DNA from: Candidatus Hydrogenedentota bacterium
GTDB lineage: Bacteria > Hydrogenedentota > Hydrogenedentia > Hydrogenedentales > JAGMZX01
DNA length: 64,000 nt
Assembly (NCBI GenBank): GCA_029556545.1
Contig: JAKQEQ010000138.1
Location: 80,977 to 144,976 of the forward strand
Reading direction: 5' to 3'
Part shown: in pieces, positions 45,044 to 54,696 of the stretch
Layout: every line of letters starts with the position of its first letter
How positions within the stretch are numbered: position 1 is the first letter of the stretch
Made by a program: the position numbers and the translations under genes
The notes under the pieces: model-generated
Database searches by the model: none
What the model was told of the DNA's origin: nothing
The model's input: only the letters and a program-made list of their open reading frames with translations

Positions 45044-47074
45044 TCAATTTTCAGGGTACAGACTGCGGAAGGCCGCGTAGTTCGCCAGTATTTTCTTGAC
45101 ATAATCCCGCGTCTCCGTGAAAGGTATCGCCGCCACAAACGCGTCATGATCATGTCCGGCGAAGGCCTTCTGCCACTTCGCGCAGTTACCGGGTCCGGCG
45201 TTGTAAGAAGCGAGCGCATAGAGGAGCCGCCCCGCCGATCGCTCGATCATGCGCAATAGGTAGTGGCCGCCCAGGCGCAAGGACACCATCGGATGCTTTA
45301 GGCGCGTAGCATCTTCGGGCGTGACGCTAGGCTCGATCTTGGCCACGTATCGAGCGGTGCCAGGCATGACCTGCATGACGCCGGTAGCGCCGGCATGGGA
45401 CACGAGGCCGGGCCGAAAGGTGCTCTCCTGGCGGGCCACGGCGAGGATAAGGTAGGGGTCGATACCGAACTGAGACGCCAATTCGCGGACGGTGGGCCAG
45501 TACGCCAACGGATATTCGAGGCGCAGCCGGTCCAGGGTCTTCTTCCCGTGCTGGATGCCCCAACCGCGGGCCGCAGCGCACTCGAGGGCGGTGTGGGCCG
45601 CGCCCGCTTCAGCAACGACGCGATAGATCAATCCCTCGCAGGGATGGCCCTGGAACGACTCGCACAACTCGAGCGCCTCCCACTCGCCTTCCTCGAGGCC
45701 GTTTGAAGCGAAGAATCGGAACCGTTGCAGAGACGGTGCAGCATCGAGTCCGGAGGGCAGCGGCGCGGGCGGCCGGGTCGCGACGGGGAACGGACGCAGC
45801 ACCGTGTTCTCGCCGTCGATGCGGAGGTTCGGCACGGGCGCGCCCGCGGGCGGGTCCACTTGCGCGAAGGCGCGATGCGCGAAGTAATCACCCACCCCAC
45901 GGCCGGCGGCGCGCGTCAGGAACTCGCGCGCGCGGGCATGGTGGCCTCGCGCGCGGCAGTACTGGGCGGCGGCGTACCAGGCCTCGGGCGTGCGCGTGTG
46001 CTCGGGAAACGTGCGCGCGAGCAGTTCCCAAGCCGGAAGCGCCGCGTCGATGCCGCCGGCGGCCAAGCGCAGTCGGCCGACGTGGAACAGGGCGAACGGG
46101 GCAAGGCGATGCTTAAGGTTGGTCGCCGCGAGGCGCTCGAAGGCGTCCGCCGCCGCCTTGGCGTTGCCCGCACCCTGATGGTAATCCGCCAATTTCCAGA
46201 GCGCTTCGCCGGTCTCCATCGCGTCCGGGCAGTGTCGCACCAGGCCGTCGCAAAGAAGCGCGACGTCGCCCAGGCGGCCCGCGCCGACGGCCAGGCACAC
46301 ACCGTAATACAGCCACGCGCGCAGCCAGGGGCTTTCCGCGTTCCCCGTCATGAGGTCCTGGAGCACGGGCAGCGCCTCGGGCGATTTCGCGGTCCCGTTT
46401 TCGAGCACGTTCTGAAGCTGTACCGGATTGAGCGGTTGACCCGTCCCGGTCGTCAGCCCTTGCGTCGCGCTGAGCAAGATGGCCGCCGCCTCCTTGATTG
46501 CGTCCGATCGGAGCAGGCCGGACACCGCGAGGACCTTGTCCTCCGGGTCGGGCGAGGCGGCCAACTTGCGCGCGGCGTCGAGTCGCGGGCGTACGTAGAG
46601 GGTGGTGGAAACGACGGTGCGGAAGTGCGCGTAATGTTCGAGCTTTGCCGGTTCGAGGGTGGTCCAGGCTTCCGCGGCATGAAAGGCGTACTCCTGCATC
46701 CACCACGGCTGCGTCGCCACGTTCAGGCCTTCCGCAAACAACGGCGCGGCCTCGCGGTGACGCTTGAGGTCCTTTAGCAGGCGCGCGAGATGCAGCCGCG
46801 CCATACGTTGCGCGGCGCCGCGCCGCTCACTGACGAGGATGTTTTGATACGCCTGAATAGCGCCTTCGACGTCTCCCGATTTCGCCCGGCAGCGCGCGAG
46901 GCGCACCCGCGCGAAGGCGCTTAGCGGACCGGGCCTCTCGGCGCAGCCTTGAAACGCCTGCAGCGCCCGGGCGTACTGCCCGGCCTCCTCGGCCTCCGCG
47001 CCCGAAAGGTACTCCGGCTCACTCGGGATCAATCCGAAGAACAGTGCAACGACTACGATACTGCTTGTGAACAC
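45044..47074 (-). CDS. slt: Soluble lytic murein transglycosylase with TPR superhelix
   Basis: Cleaves peptidoglycan glycan strands to 1,6-anhydro products; 676 residues from GTG 47074 (GGGAG 10 bases upstream). A hydrophobic export signal precedes about 500 residues of TPR-like helices (AEEAGQYARALQAFQGCAER, AQYCRARGHHARAREFLTRA). The C-terminal SLT domain has ILAVARQESTF with catalytic Glu at about 548, SHAGATGVMQVMPGTA, and ALASYNAGPGN. Complete. It is also a long version of the family. Confidence 0.9.
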   Translation of the reverse strand: MFTSSIVVVALFFGLIPSEPEYLSGAEAEEAGQYARALQAFQGCAERPGPLSAFARVRLARCRAKSGDVEGAIQAYQNILVSERRGAAQRMARLHLARLLKDLKRHREAAPLFAEGLNVATQPWWMQEYAFHAAEAWTTLEPAKLEHYAHFRTVVSTTLYVRPRLDAARKLAASPDPEDKVLAVSGLLRSDAIKEAAAILLSATQGLTTGTGQPLNPVQLQNVLENGTAKSPEALPVLQDLMTGNAESPWLRAWLYYGVCLAVGAGRLGDVALLCDGLVRHCPDAMETGEALWKLADYHQGAGNAKAAADAFERLAATNLKHRLAPFALFHVGRLRLAAGGIDAALPAWELLARTFPEHTRTPEAWYAAAQYCRARGHHARAREFLTRAAGRGVGDYFAHRAFAQVDPPAGAPVPNLRIDGENTVLRPFPVATRPPAPLPSGLDAAPSLQRFRFFASNGLEEGEWEALELCESFQGHPCEGLIYRVVAEAGAAHTALECAAARGWGIQHGKKTLDRLRLEYPLAYWPTVRELASQFGIDPYLILAVARQESTFRPGLVSHAGATGVMQVMPGTARYVAKIEPSVTPEDATRLKHPMVSLRLGGHYLLRMIERSAGRLLYALASYNAGPGNCAKWQKAFAGHDHDAFVAAIPFTETRDYVKKILANYAAFRSLYPEN

Positions 47075-47200
47075 GCCGTCTTTACTCCCTGCTTGACGTC
47101 AGGCGTCTACAAGAGGCTCGGGGGATTATTCGGAAGAAAGGGGGCTCCGTCAACCCCGCGCATCCGAGGGCGTCGCAAGGGGAGCGGTTAGGATGGAGAA

Positions 47201-48259
47201 TCAGGCGCTGTGATGGAGCGCGTCGCGGGCGAAACGGCGCACGGCGAGGTCGTGGTCCGCGGGCTTCGGCGCTTGTCGACGCCACCGCACCAATACGGCG
47301 GCCAGCGCCTCTTCGAGCGAAGCCGCCGCCACGTCATCAAGCCGCACGTCGCCCGTGGCCACGTGGTGGCTCTGGTGTCCGGCATATAGCGCGAAGCTGA
47401 GGCGGCGCTCATCGAGGACGCTCAGCAGGAACTCGATAACGTTGCCGTCGGTCAACAGCGGGAGACTCTCGAAGCGCAACGGGCGGGCCGGGTTGTCCTG
47501 AATCGTGAAAAGCAGTTGTAGTATCGGATACTCGGGCATATCATGGTAGGAGGCCGCAAACGCGACGTCGCCCGCCGCCACGGCCAGCGACGTGCCCGCG
47601 CCGACGTTGTCGCGCGTGGTTTTCACGATCGCCAGCGCCTCGCCCTTGCGGGCGACAAGGAAGGGCACGTCGAAATACGCCTTGCTCCGCGCGAGGTCGT
47701 CATCCGATAAGAACAGGGGCCGGGGGAGCTTTTCGTCGACCTCCCGCAGGGACGGCATCGTCCGCGGAAGGGCGCGCAGCCACTCCCGGACCGCTTCGGG
47801 CGTCGGCGGGCCGGGGTCCGGCGGCGGCGTTTCCTCCACCACGGGCGGTTCCTGCGCGAAAGACCACGGCTCCAACGTCTCGGGCTGTTCCGCGGTGGAG
47901 GCGGCTTCGTTCCCCACCGGCGCGGACACGGGTTGTGGCGGCGGTGCGGGCTCGGGGGCGGGCGCTTCGCCCGGCGCGGAGGCCAATGGGACGACCGGAT
48001 CGGAATCCATGAACCCCGGATACACGTCCGCGGCCATGACCGGATCAGGCGCGTGTGTTTCCTCGAACGGGGGCGGGTCCCACGGCGGTGTGCTTGACGG
48101 ACTCGGCGCGCGCGCCCCGGACTTATCCGGCGCGACGACCGCCGTGTCCGGGCGGATGGTGATGCGGCCGCCGCACAACTTGCAGGCGCCCGTCATGCCG
48201 ACGTACTTCTCCGGCACGCGGATGCGCTCCCCACACCGGGGGCACGTGTAATGGCGCAT
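47201..48259 (-). CDS. Zinc-ribbon protein of unknown function
   Basis: Predicted 352 residues from ATG 48259. The N-terminus is a zinc ribbon, YTCPRCGERIRVP to GACKLCGG (Cys 5/8 and 26/29 by position), of the kind found in PVC-type proteins. A Pro/Ala/Glu-rich disordered linker (about 35-165) leads to a globular domain (about 170-350: YFDVPFLVARKGEALAIVKT, NVIEFLLSVLDERRLSFALY). No family recognised for the globular part. Probably cytoplasmic. Confidence 0.6.
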   Translation of the reverse strand: MRHYTCPRCGERIRVPEKYVGMTGACKLCGGRITIRPDTAVVAPDKSGARAPSPSSTPPWDPPPFEETHAPDPVMAADVYPGFMDSDPVVPLASAPGEAPAPEPAPPPQPVSAPVGNEAASTAEQPETLEPWSFAQEPPVVEETPPPDPGPPTPEAVREWLRALPRTMPSLREVDEKLPRPLFLSDDDLARSKAYFDVPFLVARKGEALAIVKTTRDNVGAGTSLAVAAGDVAFAASYHDMPEYPILQLLFTIQDNPARPLRFESLPLLTDGNVIEFLLSVLDERRLSFALYAGHQSHHVATGDVRLDDVAAASLEEALAAVLVRWRRQAPKPADHDLAVRRFARDALHHSA

Positions 48260-48401
48260 GGCTCTCAATTGACGGCTGCTCACAGAGGGCGATCCCCGCA
48301 ATAGCGCGTAATGGTTCCCGTATTTGACCAAGCCGCCGCGAGGGTTGTCAAACGCCGAGGTGTCAAAATGGTCCGGCGATGTCGGGCCTTGTCACGCGGT
48401 C

Positions 48402-49769
48402 TTACGCTTGTATATACGGCAACAGCACGGTGGCGAGGCTGAGGACGAAGAAGAAGCCGCACATGTCGGTGACGGTGGTCAGGATCGGGCCGGAGGCGAG
48501 GGCGGGGTCGAATTTCATGCGCTTGAGGAAGAGCGGCAGCGTGCCGCCGATCGAGACGGCGACGACCGTGTTCAACATGAGCGCCGCGCCGACGACGAGG
48601 CCGAGAAAGGGGTTGCCCTTCCACAGCCACGCAACCATGGCGATCAGCAAGCCGAGGGCGAGACCATTGAGCATGCCCACGGCCGCCTCTTTGATCCACA
48701 CGTGAATCACCTCGAAGGGCTTGACCAAGCCCAACGCGAGTTCGCGCATGCTGACGGCGACGGCCTGGTTGCCCGAGCAGCCGCTCATGTCCGAGATGAT
48801 CGGCAGGAACACAGCAAGCGCGATGACGGATGACAGGGTGTCCTGGTAGAACGCGATGACGCTGGCGGCCATCACGTTGAGCAGGATGTTCACGCTGAGC
48901 CAGGATAGCCGTCTCCCCGAGCGCACGAGCGTCGGCATGCTGCGCAACTCTTCGCCGCCCACGATGCCCTGGCTTTTCAGATAATCCTTGTTGGCGCGTT
49001 TGCCGAGGGCCTCGTCAACGTCCGTGCGCCGCACCACGCCCACGAGCCGGTCGCGGTCGTCCACCACGGGCACGCCCAGGAATGACCGTTCCTGAAAGAA
49101 CGCATCGAGGTCTTCGAGCGTCGCCCGGTCCGACACGCGCATGGGATTGCGAATCATGATCCGTTCGATGGCGACGTTGCTCGGGGTCAGCAGCAGGTCG
49201 CGCAGCGGCAGCACACCGACGAGTTTGCCCTCGGGCGAGACCACGAACGAGTACTGGATGCTGTACTCGCTGTATTTTTCCGAGTTGCGGCGCATGTCAT
49301 CGATGACCTGCTGCGTCGTGTAGGACACCGGGTAGGCGAGGTACTCGCGGATCATGAGCCCGCCGGCCTCCTCGGGCGCGTACTGCACGAGCAGGCGCGC
49401 GTCCTCCGCGGCCTCGGGCTGCATCTCGCGCAGCAGCGCCTGCACCTGGTGCTGGGGCAATTGAGCGAGCAGGTCCGCCGTCGTGTTGCTGGCCATCGCA
49501 TCGAGGATCGGCGCTGCCGTCCCGGTATCGAGGCGCGTGATCAGGCCCGTCGCCTGCGCCTCGGAGATTTCCTCCATGAGGTCCGCGGCGGCGGCCGGTT
49601 CGAGCGCCGTCAGCACTTTGGCCTGGAGTTCCCGCGACAGGCGTGAGATGGCCCGGGCGCACTCGCGAGGGCCGAGCCGCTCCGCCTCCTCGCGCAGGCG
49701 CTCGACCGCCCCGGTTTCCGCGAGTTCCCCCAACAGCTTCCACGGTTCGAAGTCGATTTCTGTCGTCAC
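48402..49769 (-). CDS. mgtE: Magnesium transporter MgtE
   Basis: Predicted 455 residues from GTG 49769 (GGAG 9 bases upstream), which gives the family length; upstream in-frame codons add only unrelated sequence. The N-terminal superhelical domain (about 1-120), two CBS domains (YPVSYTTQQVIDDMRR; MIRNPMRVSDRATLEDLDAF; GVPVVDDRDRLVGVV) and five membrane helices are present, with SGCSGNQAVAVSMRELALG and the pore segment GPILTTVTDMCGFF. Mg2+-gated uptake channel. Confidence 0.95.
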   Translation of the reverse strand: MTTEIDFEPWKLLGELAETGAVERLREEAERLGPRECARAISRLSRELQAKVLTALEPAAAADLMEEISEAQATGLITRLDTGTAAPILDAMASNTTADLLAQLPQHQVQALLREMQPEAAEDARLLVQYAPEEAGGLMIREYLAYPVSYTTQQVIDDMRRNSEKYSEYSIQYSFVVSPEGKLVGVLPLRDLLLTPSNVAIERIMIRNPMRVSDRATLEDLDAFFQERSFLGVPVVDDRDRLVGVVRRTDVDEALGKRANKDYLKSQGIVGGEELRSMPTLVRSGRRLSWLSVNILLNVMAASVIAFYQDTLSSVIALAVFLPIISDMSGCSGNQAVAVSMRELALGLVKPFEVIHVWIKEAAVGMLNGLALGLLIAMVAWLWKGNPFLGLVVGAALMLNTVVAVSIGGTLPLFLKRMKFDPALASGPILTTVTDMCGFFFVLSLATVLLPYIQA

Positions 49770-49817
49770 CCAGCCGGTCTCCGTTAGAAAGTGTGATTTG
49801 CGTTGCGATTCGTTCTC

Positions 49818-49846
49818 TTGATAGACACTCGGACCTCTGCTAGACT
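49818..49846 (+). promoter_or_regulatory. Sigma70-type promoter of the pilin-like gene
   Basis: TTGATA (49818-49823), a 17-base spacer, TAGACT (49841-49846), in the gap between mgtE (minus) and the pilin-like gene (plus). Confidence 0.65.
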
Positions 49847-49903
49847 GTGCAAGAGGAATTATCCGAGACGCTCCCGTTGCGGCGGGAGTACGGGAATCAT
49901 AGC

Positions 49904-50941
49904 ATGACATGGACCTTCGGCGCGCGACGGACCGAGCCGAGGGGGGGCTCGCGTAGCGTTCGCAAGAAAAAGAGGCCCCAAGGCTTCACACTCATCGAGT
50001 TGCTGGTCGTCATCGCGATTATCGGCATACTTGCGGCGATTTTGCTGCCCGCCTTGGCGCGGGCCCGCGAGTCTGCGCGCCGCGCCTCCTGCCAGAACAA
50101 TCTCAAGGAATGGGGACTGGTCTTCAAGATGTACGCGGGCGAGGACCCCGGCGAACGGTTCCCACCCATTCAACTCGAAATAGTCGGCAACCTGCTCACC
50201 GGCACGTTCCTGGCCGCAGGCCCCCTTGTCGCGGCCATTTACCCCGAATACCTGACCGATCCCGCCATCGTGATTTGCCCTTCGGACCCGACCGAAACGG
50301 TGCGCTCGCTGCAAGATGATTTCGGCGATTTCAACCTGCACGCGCGTTTCATCGACCCCGTAACGCGCAAAGCCATGCCGGACGGCGCGGGCGCACCGGT
50401 GGACCCGCAGCAGGGCGTACTCGCCATTGACGCGAGTTACCTCTATTTCGGTTGGGTTTTCGACCTCGCGGGCGACGACGACCCGAGCGACGTTATCGGC
50501 AACGTCGTCACAGACCCTATCCTCTTGATGCTTCTCAGCGATCTCGACGAAACCGCCCGCGCGCCGCTTCAGTTCTTGCACATGCTGAAGTGGCTTGTCG
50601 ACAAGCTGTTGACGCGCGGGCAGGACGCGCGCGACCTGGATGGGGAAATCGTCGCGCCGCTGGGCAACGGCGGCGGAACCGCTGTCTACCGACTGCGGGA
50701 GGGCATCGAGCGGTTCCTGATCACGGACATCAACAACCCCGCCGCCGCGGCGCAGGCGCAGAGCACGACTTGGATCATGCTCGACGTGCTCTCGACGGAC
50801 GTGACGAACTTCAACCACGTGCCCGGCGGATCGAACGTCCTCTATATGGACGGCCACGTGGATTTCGTGCGCTATACGCCGCCGGGCGAGGGGCCGGTGA
50901 GTCGGGTCATGGCCAGCGTGACCGGGGGTATTGCCAAGTAG
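49904..50941 (+). CDS. DUF1559-like pseudopilin with prepilin cleavage motif
   Basis: Predicted 345 residues from ATG 49904. A basic leader (about 1-26) ends before the prepilin motif [20 protein letters not shown] (processing after Gly27, Glu32 at +5), followed by [20 protein letters not shown]. This is the conserved opening of the large PVC-type pseudopilin family. The C-terminal [15 protein letters not shown] is its typical ending motif. Processed by prepilin peptidase and assembled by a type II/IV machine encoded elsewhere. Confidence 0.9.
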   Translation: MTWTFGARRTEPRGGSRSVRKKKRPQGFTLIELLVVIAIIGILAAILLPALARARESARRASCQNNLKEWGLVFKMYAGEDPGERFPPIQLEIVGNLLTGTFLAAGPLVAAIYPEYLTDPAIVICPSDPTETVRSLQDDFGDFNLHARFIDPVTRKAMPDGAGAPVDPQQGVLAIDASYLYFGWVFDLAGDDDPSDVIGNVVTDPILLMLLSDLDETARAPLQFLHMLKWLVDKLLTRGQDARDLDGEIVAPLGNGGGTAVYRLREGIERFLITDINNPAAAAQAQSTTWIMLDVLSTDVTNFNHVPGGSNVLYMDGHVDFVRYTPPGEGPVSRVMASVTGGIAK

Positions 50942-50991
50942 CGAGGGGCCATGAGCGTCTTGCCCGTGTCCGCGGAAGGCGCACTGAATCG

Positions 50992-51011
50992 CGGGCGGGA
51001 CGCCCGTGCCA
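50992..51011 (+). repeat. Dispersed 20-mer, second copy
   Basis: Identical to 35001-35020, in the gap before the alpha/beta hydrolase gene. Confidence 0.8.
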
Positions 51012-51092
51012 CGCGGGACGCGAAACCCGACGCCGCCGCGCGCGGTCCAAACCCCGCGGATATTCACAATAGCAATGTCGGGGAGACTGCAC

Positions 51093-51992
51093 ATGCTGCG
51101 ACTGATCCTGATGATCATGGCCGTCAAGACCCAGGGCGACGCCACATTCTACAACGCCTACAACGCGAGTACGCCGCTGAACGCCGTGGTCGCATCCGAA
51201 GAGGCCAAACCGGACTACCACCTGAGCAAGGTCTATTTCGACACCCTGCCGGGCGAGCGGGTGCCGACCCTGCTGACGCGCCCGACGCAGTTCCGGGGCA
51301 AGCTGCCGTGCATCGTGTTCCTCCACGGCATCGGGCAGGACGGCGATTTCCTCGAGGAGATCACCGCGCCGTTCAACAAGAACGGATTCGCCATGGCCAG
51401 CTTTGACCAGTACTCGCGCGGCGAACGCCGACTGCCCCGAGACGCGGGCTATTTCAGTCAGGCCAAGGCGTTCCGGCGCCGCGCCGCCATGACCGTCATC
51501 GATACGCGCCGCCTGCTTGATTATCTTGTTACCCGGCCCGACATCGACCCAGAGCGCCTCTACCTCGTCGGCGCGAGTTACGGCGCGATTACCGGCACGA
51601 CGGCGGCGGCGTTCGACAAGCGGTTCAAGGCCGTCGTGCTCATTTACGGCGGCGGCGACATCTCGACGCTGCTCAGCGCCCCCATGATTGTCGACGAGGC
51701 CGGCAAGTGGATCGAGATCGCGAAGCCGATCATGGAGTTCTACGTCGGCGTGTCGGACCCCCTGCGCTACATCGGCATGATCTCGCCGCGCCCCGTCCTC
51801 TTCCAGAACGGCTCGCGCGACCGCCTCGTCGATCCCCGCGCGGGCAAGAAACTCCAGGAAGCCTGCCGCGAGCCGAAAACCATCAGTTGGTACGATTCCG
51901 ACCACATCGGCTTCGACTACGAAGTCGTGCTCCAGGTCCTCGAGGAAGCCCTCCAGTGGCTCCTCGACCAGGATGGCCGCGCCGGGGCGTAG
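51093..51992 (+). CDS. Alpha/beta hydrolase (dienelactone hydrolase/esterase type)
   Basis: Predicted 299 residues from ATG 51093 (GGGGAG at 51080-51085). A hydrophobic N-terminus (LRLILMIMAV) is possibly an export signal. Nucleophile elbow GASYG; oxyanion region VFLHGIGQDGD; acid in NGSRDRLVD; His in DSDHIGFD. The full catalytic triad is therefore present. Substrate unknown; similar proteins act as carbohydrate or carboxyl esterases. Confidence 0.8.
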   Translation: MLRLILMIMAVKTQGDATFYNAYNASTPLNAVVASEEAKPDYHLSKVYFDTLPGERVPTLLTRPTQFRGKLPCIVFLHGIGQDGDFLEEITAPFNKNGFAMASFDQYSRGERRLPRDAGYFSQAKAFRRRAAMTVIDTRRLLDYLVTRPDIDPERLYLVGASYGAITGTTAAAFDKRFKAVVLIYGGGDISTLLSAPMIVDEAGKWIEIAKPIMEFYVGVSDPLRYIGMISPRPVLFQNGSRDRLVDPRAGKKLQEACREPKTISWYDSDHIGFDYEVVLQVLEEALQWLLDQDGRAGA

Positions 51993-52044
51993 GAACCCTC
52001 TGCGCGTCGCGAGGTCCAGCCGCTCTCATCACGAACACGGGCTG

Positions 52045-52269
52045 CTACAACAAATCCAGGAATTCGGCATCGGTCAGACCGGCCTCGCGGATAATGGCTC
52101 GCAGCGTTCCGCGCGGCAGGTCGCCTGCGTGCATCGGCACGATGACCGTCACATGCCGTTCGGAATGACAGAGGAGGAGATGACTGCCTCGCTGACGTCG
52201 CTCCTTGAACCCTGCCCTCTTGAGCGCAGCCACGACTTTTCGAGGGGTAAGCGCTGGTATCTTTTCCAT
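52045..52269 (-). CDS. hicA: HicA mRNA interferase toxin
   Basis: Predicted 74 residues. The dsRBD-like HicA fold carries its catalytic His in RQRGSHLLLCH and the usual opening PALTPRKVVAALKRAGF, plus HAGDLPRGTLRAIIREAGL. ATG 52269 is preferred over GTG 52287 because a full promoter (52276-52304) ends 6 bases before it. Paired with hicB upstream (hicB first). Confidence 0.9.
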   Translation of the reverse strand: MEKIPALTPRKVVAALKRAGFKERRQRGSHLLLCHSERHVTVIVPMHAGDLPRGTLRAIIREAGLTDAEFLDLL

Positions 52270-52275
52270 GACAGC

Positions 52276-52304
52276 ACTATAGCACACTATTTATGCTGTG
52301 TCAA
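52276..52304 (-). promoter_or_regulatory. Consensus promoter directly before hicA, with dyad
   Basis: On the minus strand TTGACA (52304-52299), exactly 17 bases, TATAGT (52281-52276), then 6 bases to ATG 52269. A dyad GACAGCA...TGCTGTGTC covers both boxes and is a likely HicB operator. Transcription would start at or next to the ATG. Confidence 0.7.
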
Positions 52305-52335
52305 GGGGGAATGTATAGCAGTAATAACTCTCGAA

Positions 52336-52581
52336 TCACGCCACCACCGGCAGCGTGACCTGGACAAGCGCATCCAGCGGGGCGCTATCGGGCTCCTCAG
52401 GTATTGGCTGTCCCTCGTCCGCCAGGACTTCCAAATACAACTGGATCGCCTCGCGCGCCATGGCCAATGCGTGCTCGTAGTCCGCGCCCCACGTCACGCA
52501 GCCGGGCAGCGCGGGAACAGTGACGGTGAACCCCCCTTCGGGTTCCGGCACAAGATGAACTCGATACGTGTGTTTCTTCAT
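52336..52581 (-). CDS. hicB: HicB antitoxin
   Basis: Predicted 81 residues from ATG 52581 (ATG 52596 also possible). The RNase-H-like HicB fold shows YRVHLVPEPEGGFTVTVPAL, PGCVTWGADYEHALAMAREA and IQLYLEVLADEGQPIPEE, the hallmark order of the family. No separate C-terminal DNA-binding domain is obvious. It binds and blocks HicA and represses its own locus. The gene order is hicB then hicA. Confidence 0.9.
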   Translation of the reverse strand: MKKHTYRVHLVPEPEGGFTVTVPALPGCVTWGADYEHALAMAREAIQLYLEVLADEGQPIPEEPDSAPLDALVQVTLPVVA

Positions 52582-52804
52582 AGCCCGGTTTACCATGTTG
52601 ACTCTTTGAAGAAGTATAGCAGATTCTCGGCACTCTCGCGGAATACTCCCCCGTTCGGGAAGCCCGGCGTAATACCGTAATGGAATCGTGATGGCGCGAG
52701 AGAAGACTCCGGATGCCCTCGAAATGCTGTGCCTACGGCACTATGCGGGGCGGCCCGCGCGACGGCGCCGTCGCGACAGGGCGCGTGGAATCGCCGGTCG
52801 GCGA

Positions 52805-54331
52805 TCAGGCGCCCCCAGGGCAGAAACCGTCCTCCGTGCCCGCCTCCAGGCAGTAGTGATAGCCGCCGGAATTGTAGAACTGGATGATCCGCAACAGCTC
52901 GGTCAAACCGATCCGCCAGTCTGGGCCGTCCGGCGCGTAGTCGCTGCTGTGGGGCGGGCATGACCGATTCACGCCGGGGCCGGGCGCATAACCGTCTTCC
53001 GTGTCCTCCGGGTTTTCCGCGCATTGATAACCGCCGGAGTTGTAGAACTGAATGACCCGCAGCAGTTCCGCCACCTCGATCAGCCCGTCCCCATTTTGGT
53101 CGGCTGAGTAAATTGTAGGCTGTCCTTCGCCTTCACCCTCGCCTTCGCCTTCGCCCTCACCGTGGGGCCCGGTGCAATGTTGAATATCGCCCTCCAGTGT
53201 TACGTCGGGCATCTGAAACAGGGCGGGTATCTGCTCGGAGCATGCCGCCTCCGATAGATAAGTGTCCTCGACCACGAGCCTGAAAGGCCGGGGCGATTCG
53301 GTCAAGAGGCTGACCAGCGGGGCGAAGTCCTGTCCACCGGCCTCGTACTGGCTGTCGTCGCCGCCCAGAAACGACAGTCCGCTGAGGTTGTCCAACGTCG
53401 CCACGAAGGACAAATCCACCGCGGGCGGCCTGTGAAACGTGATCTGTTCGAGGTTCGCCAAATCGCCCAAGGCGGAATAATCGCTGAGCAGGCAGTAGTT
53501 CTCGTCGCTACACAGGCGACCCAGCGTAAGTGCGCGAACTCCGGGAAATGCGGCCACAAGAGCGGCCGGTATCCAATCGCTGAAGTCACCGGCAAGACCT
53601 ACCTGAAGACTCTCGACTTGCGGGACGGCGGGCAGGCTCTCGGTGTCCAGGGTCGATCTGACCCACTCGATCATCAGGTCCCGCAACCCCGTCATACTCG
53701 CCAGCGGCACGATCTGGTCCGGTGCGTCCCAGAGGAGGTGCGGCAGCTTGAGCACTTGTACCTGGGTCATTGTTGCGATATCCGCGATTTGTTCGACCGT
53801 GGCCGCGGAACTGATGAGCGTGTTCAAGGAAGACAATGCGCTGAGCGGCGCGACATCCGCCGCGCTCACAAACAGCATCAGGTACTCGAGGTTTGTCAGG
53901 GCCGCCAGCGGTGAGACATCCACCGCGGTTCCAAGGACGGCATAGGAGCGCAGGCTGCATCCTCCCGCCGCCACAGCGCCCGTCACCGTCAATGATCGCA
54001 GACTGGTGACGACGGATATCTCACCCAAACGCGCGACAATCTGCTCATCCGTCAAGCCCGGTGCTTTGAAGCAGCACGTCAGCGTCTCGAGGCTGGTGCA
54101 GTACTCGATGCCCGTGAGCGGCAATGCGCCCGACGGAACCGAAGTAAAGGCCACCTCGAGCTCCAGGATCGTGGCCATCTCCGTGTCCGTGATGTCCCCG
54201 ACCGGCTTGTCGAGCGCCACTCGGACCGCCACCTCCAAAGCAGGCTCTTCGAATGTCACCACGACGCCGAGCGCCCTCGGTGAGACCAGCAGCAGCGCAA
54301 CCCCGATAAGAACCCCGTGTATCTTGCGCAT
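52805..54331 (-). CDS. Secreted leucine-rich-repeat protein with Gly-Glu linker and ELLRVIQFYNSGG tail
   Basis: Predicted 508 residues; GGAGGA 8 bases before ATG 54331; signal peptide 1-22. Residues about 25-385 are internalin-like leucine-rich repeats (VSPLAALTNLEYLMLFVSAA, DVAPLSALSSLNTLISSA, LGDLANLEQITFHRPPAVDL). A linker of about 6 Gly-Glu units leads to the shared tail with a textbook EF-hand loop DQNGDGLIEVAE, two ELLRVIQF/ELLRIIQF helices and the conserved Cys. The tail's fifth copy lies about 25 kb from the nearest other copy, so the family is dispersed. Probably a binding protein displayed at the surface. Confidence 0.85.
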   Translation of the reverse strand: MRKIHGVLIGVALLLVSPRALGVVVTFEEPALEVAVRVALDKPVGDITDTEMATILELEVAFTSVPSGALPLTGIEYCTSLETLTCCFKAPGLTDEQIVARLGEISVVTSLRSLTVTGAVAAGGCSLRSYAVLGTAVDVSPLAALTNLEYLMLFVSAADVAPLSALSSLNTLISSAATVEQIADIATMTQVQVLKLPHLLWDAPDQIVPLASMTGLRDLMIEWVRSTLDTESLPAVPQVESLQVGLAGDFSDWIPAALVAAFPGVRALTLGRLCSDENYCLLSDYSALGDLANLEQITFHRPPAVDLSFVATLDNLSGLSFLGGDDSQYEAGGQDFAPLVSLLTESPRPFRLVVEDTYLSEAACSEQIPALFQMPDVTLEGDIQHCTGPHGEGEGEGEGEGEGQPTIYSADQNGDGLIEVAELLRVIQFYNSGGYQCAENPEDTEDGYAPGPGVNRSCPPHSSDYAPDGPDWRIGLTELLRIIQFYNSGGYHYCLEAGTEDGFCPGGA

Positions 54332-54696
54332 CTCGTGAATCCTCCGCGCATGGAGTCTCGTGGCGGATGTCCTCCCTTTAGTTCCCTGTCCACCATCGCT
54401 AGCCTCGCGTCACTGCCCACTGCGCGAAATTTACGGGGTTATGATGAGCCCAATCACCCCGTCGCGTCAATAGGGAATCTTGCCTAGTTTCGTAGTTCGC
54501 CTCCAAGGCCGTTACTACCGCCCTCCCACGGCCCCTTGTGTGCGGCCGAATCCGGTCTTCTCGCGCCTTGAGGCGGCACGCATGATTCCTTCACTATAGG
54601 CGTGAGTCGAAAAAGAACTCTGCCTGAGGTTGAAGGACGCAACTTTGTGTGCCGGTCTTGCGGAGCGGCGACGATGACAACCGGGGAGAATCGATG
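54332..54696. other. Intergenic region between divergent surface protein and esterase genes
   Basis: No gene or RNA recognised. A TTGACG on the minus strand (near 54470) has no well-spaced -10. Confidence 0.4.
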
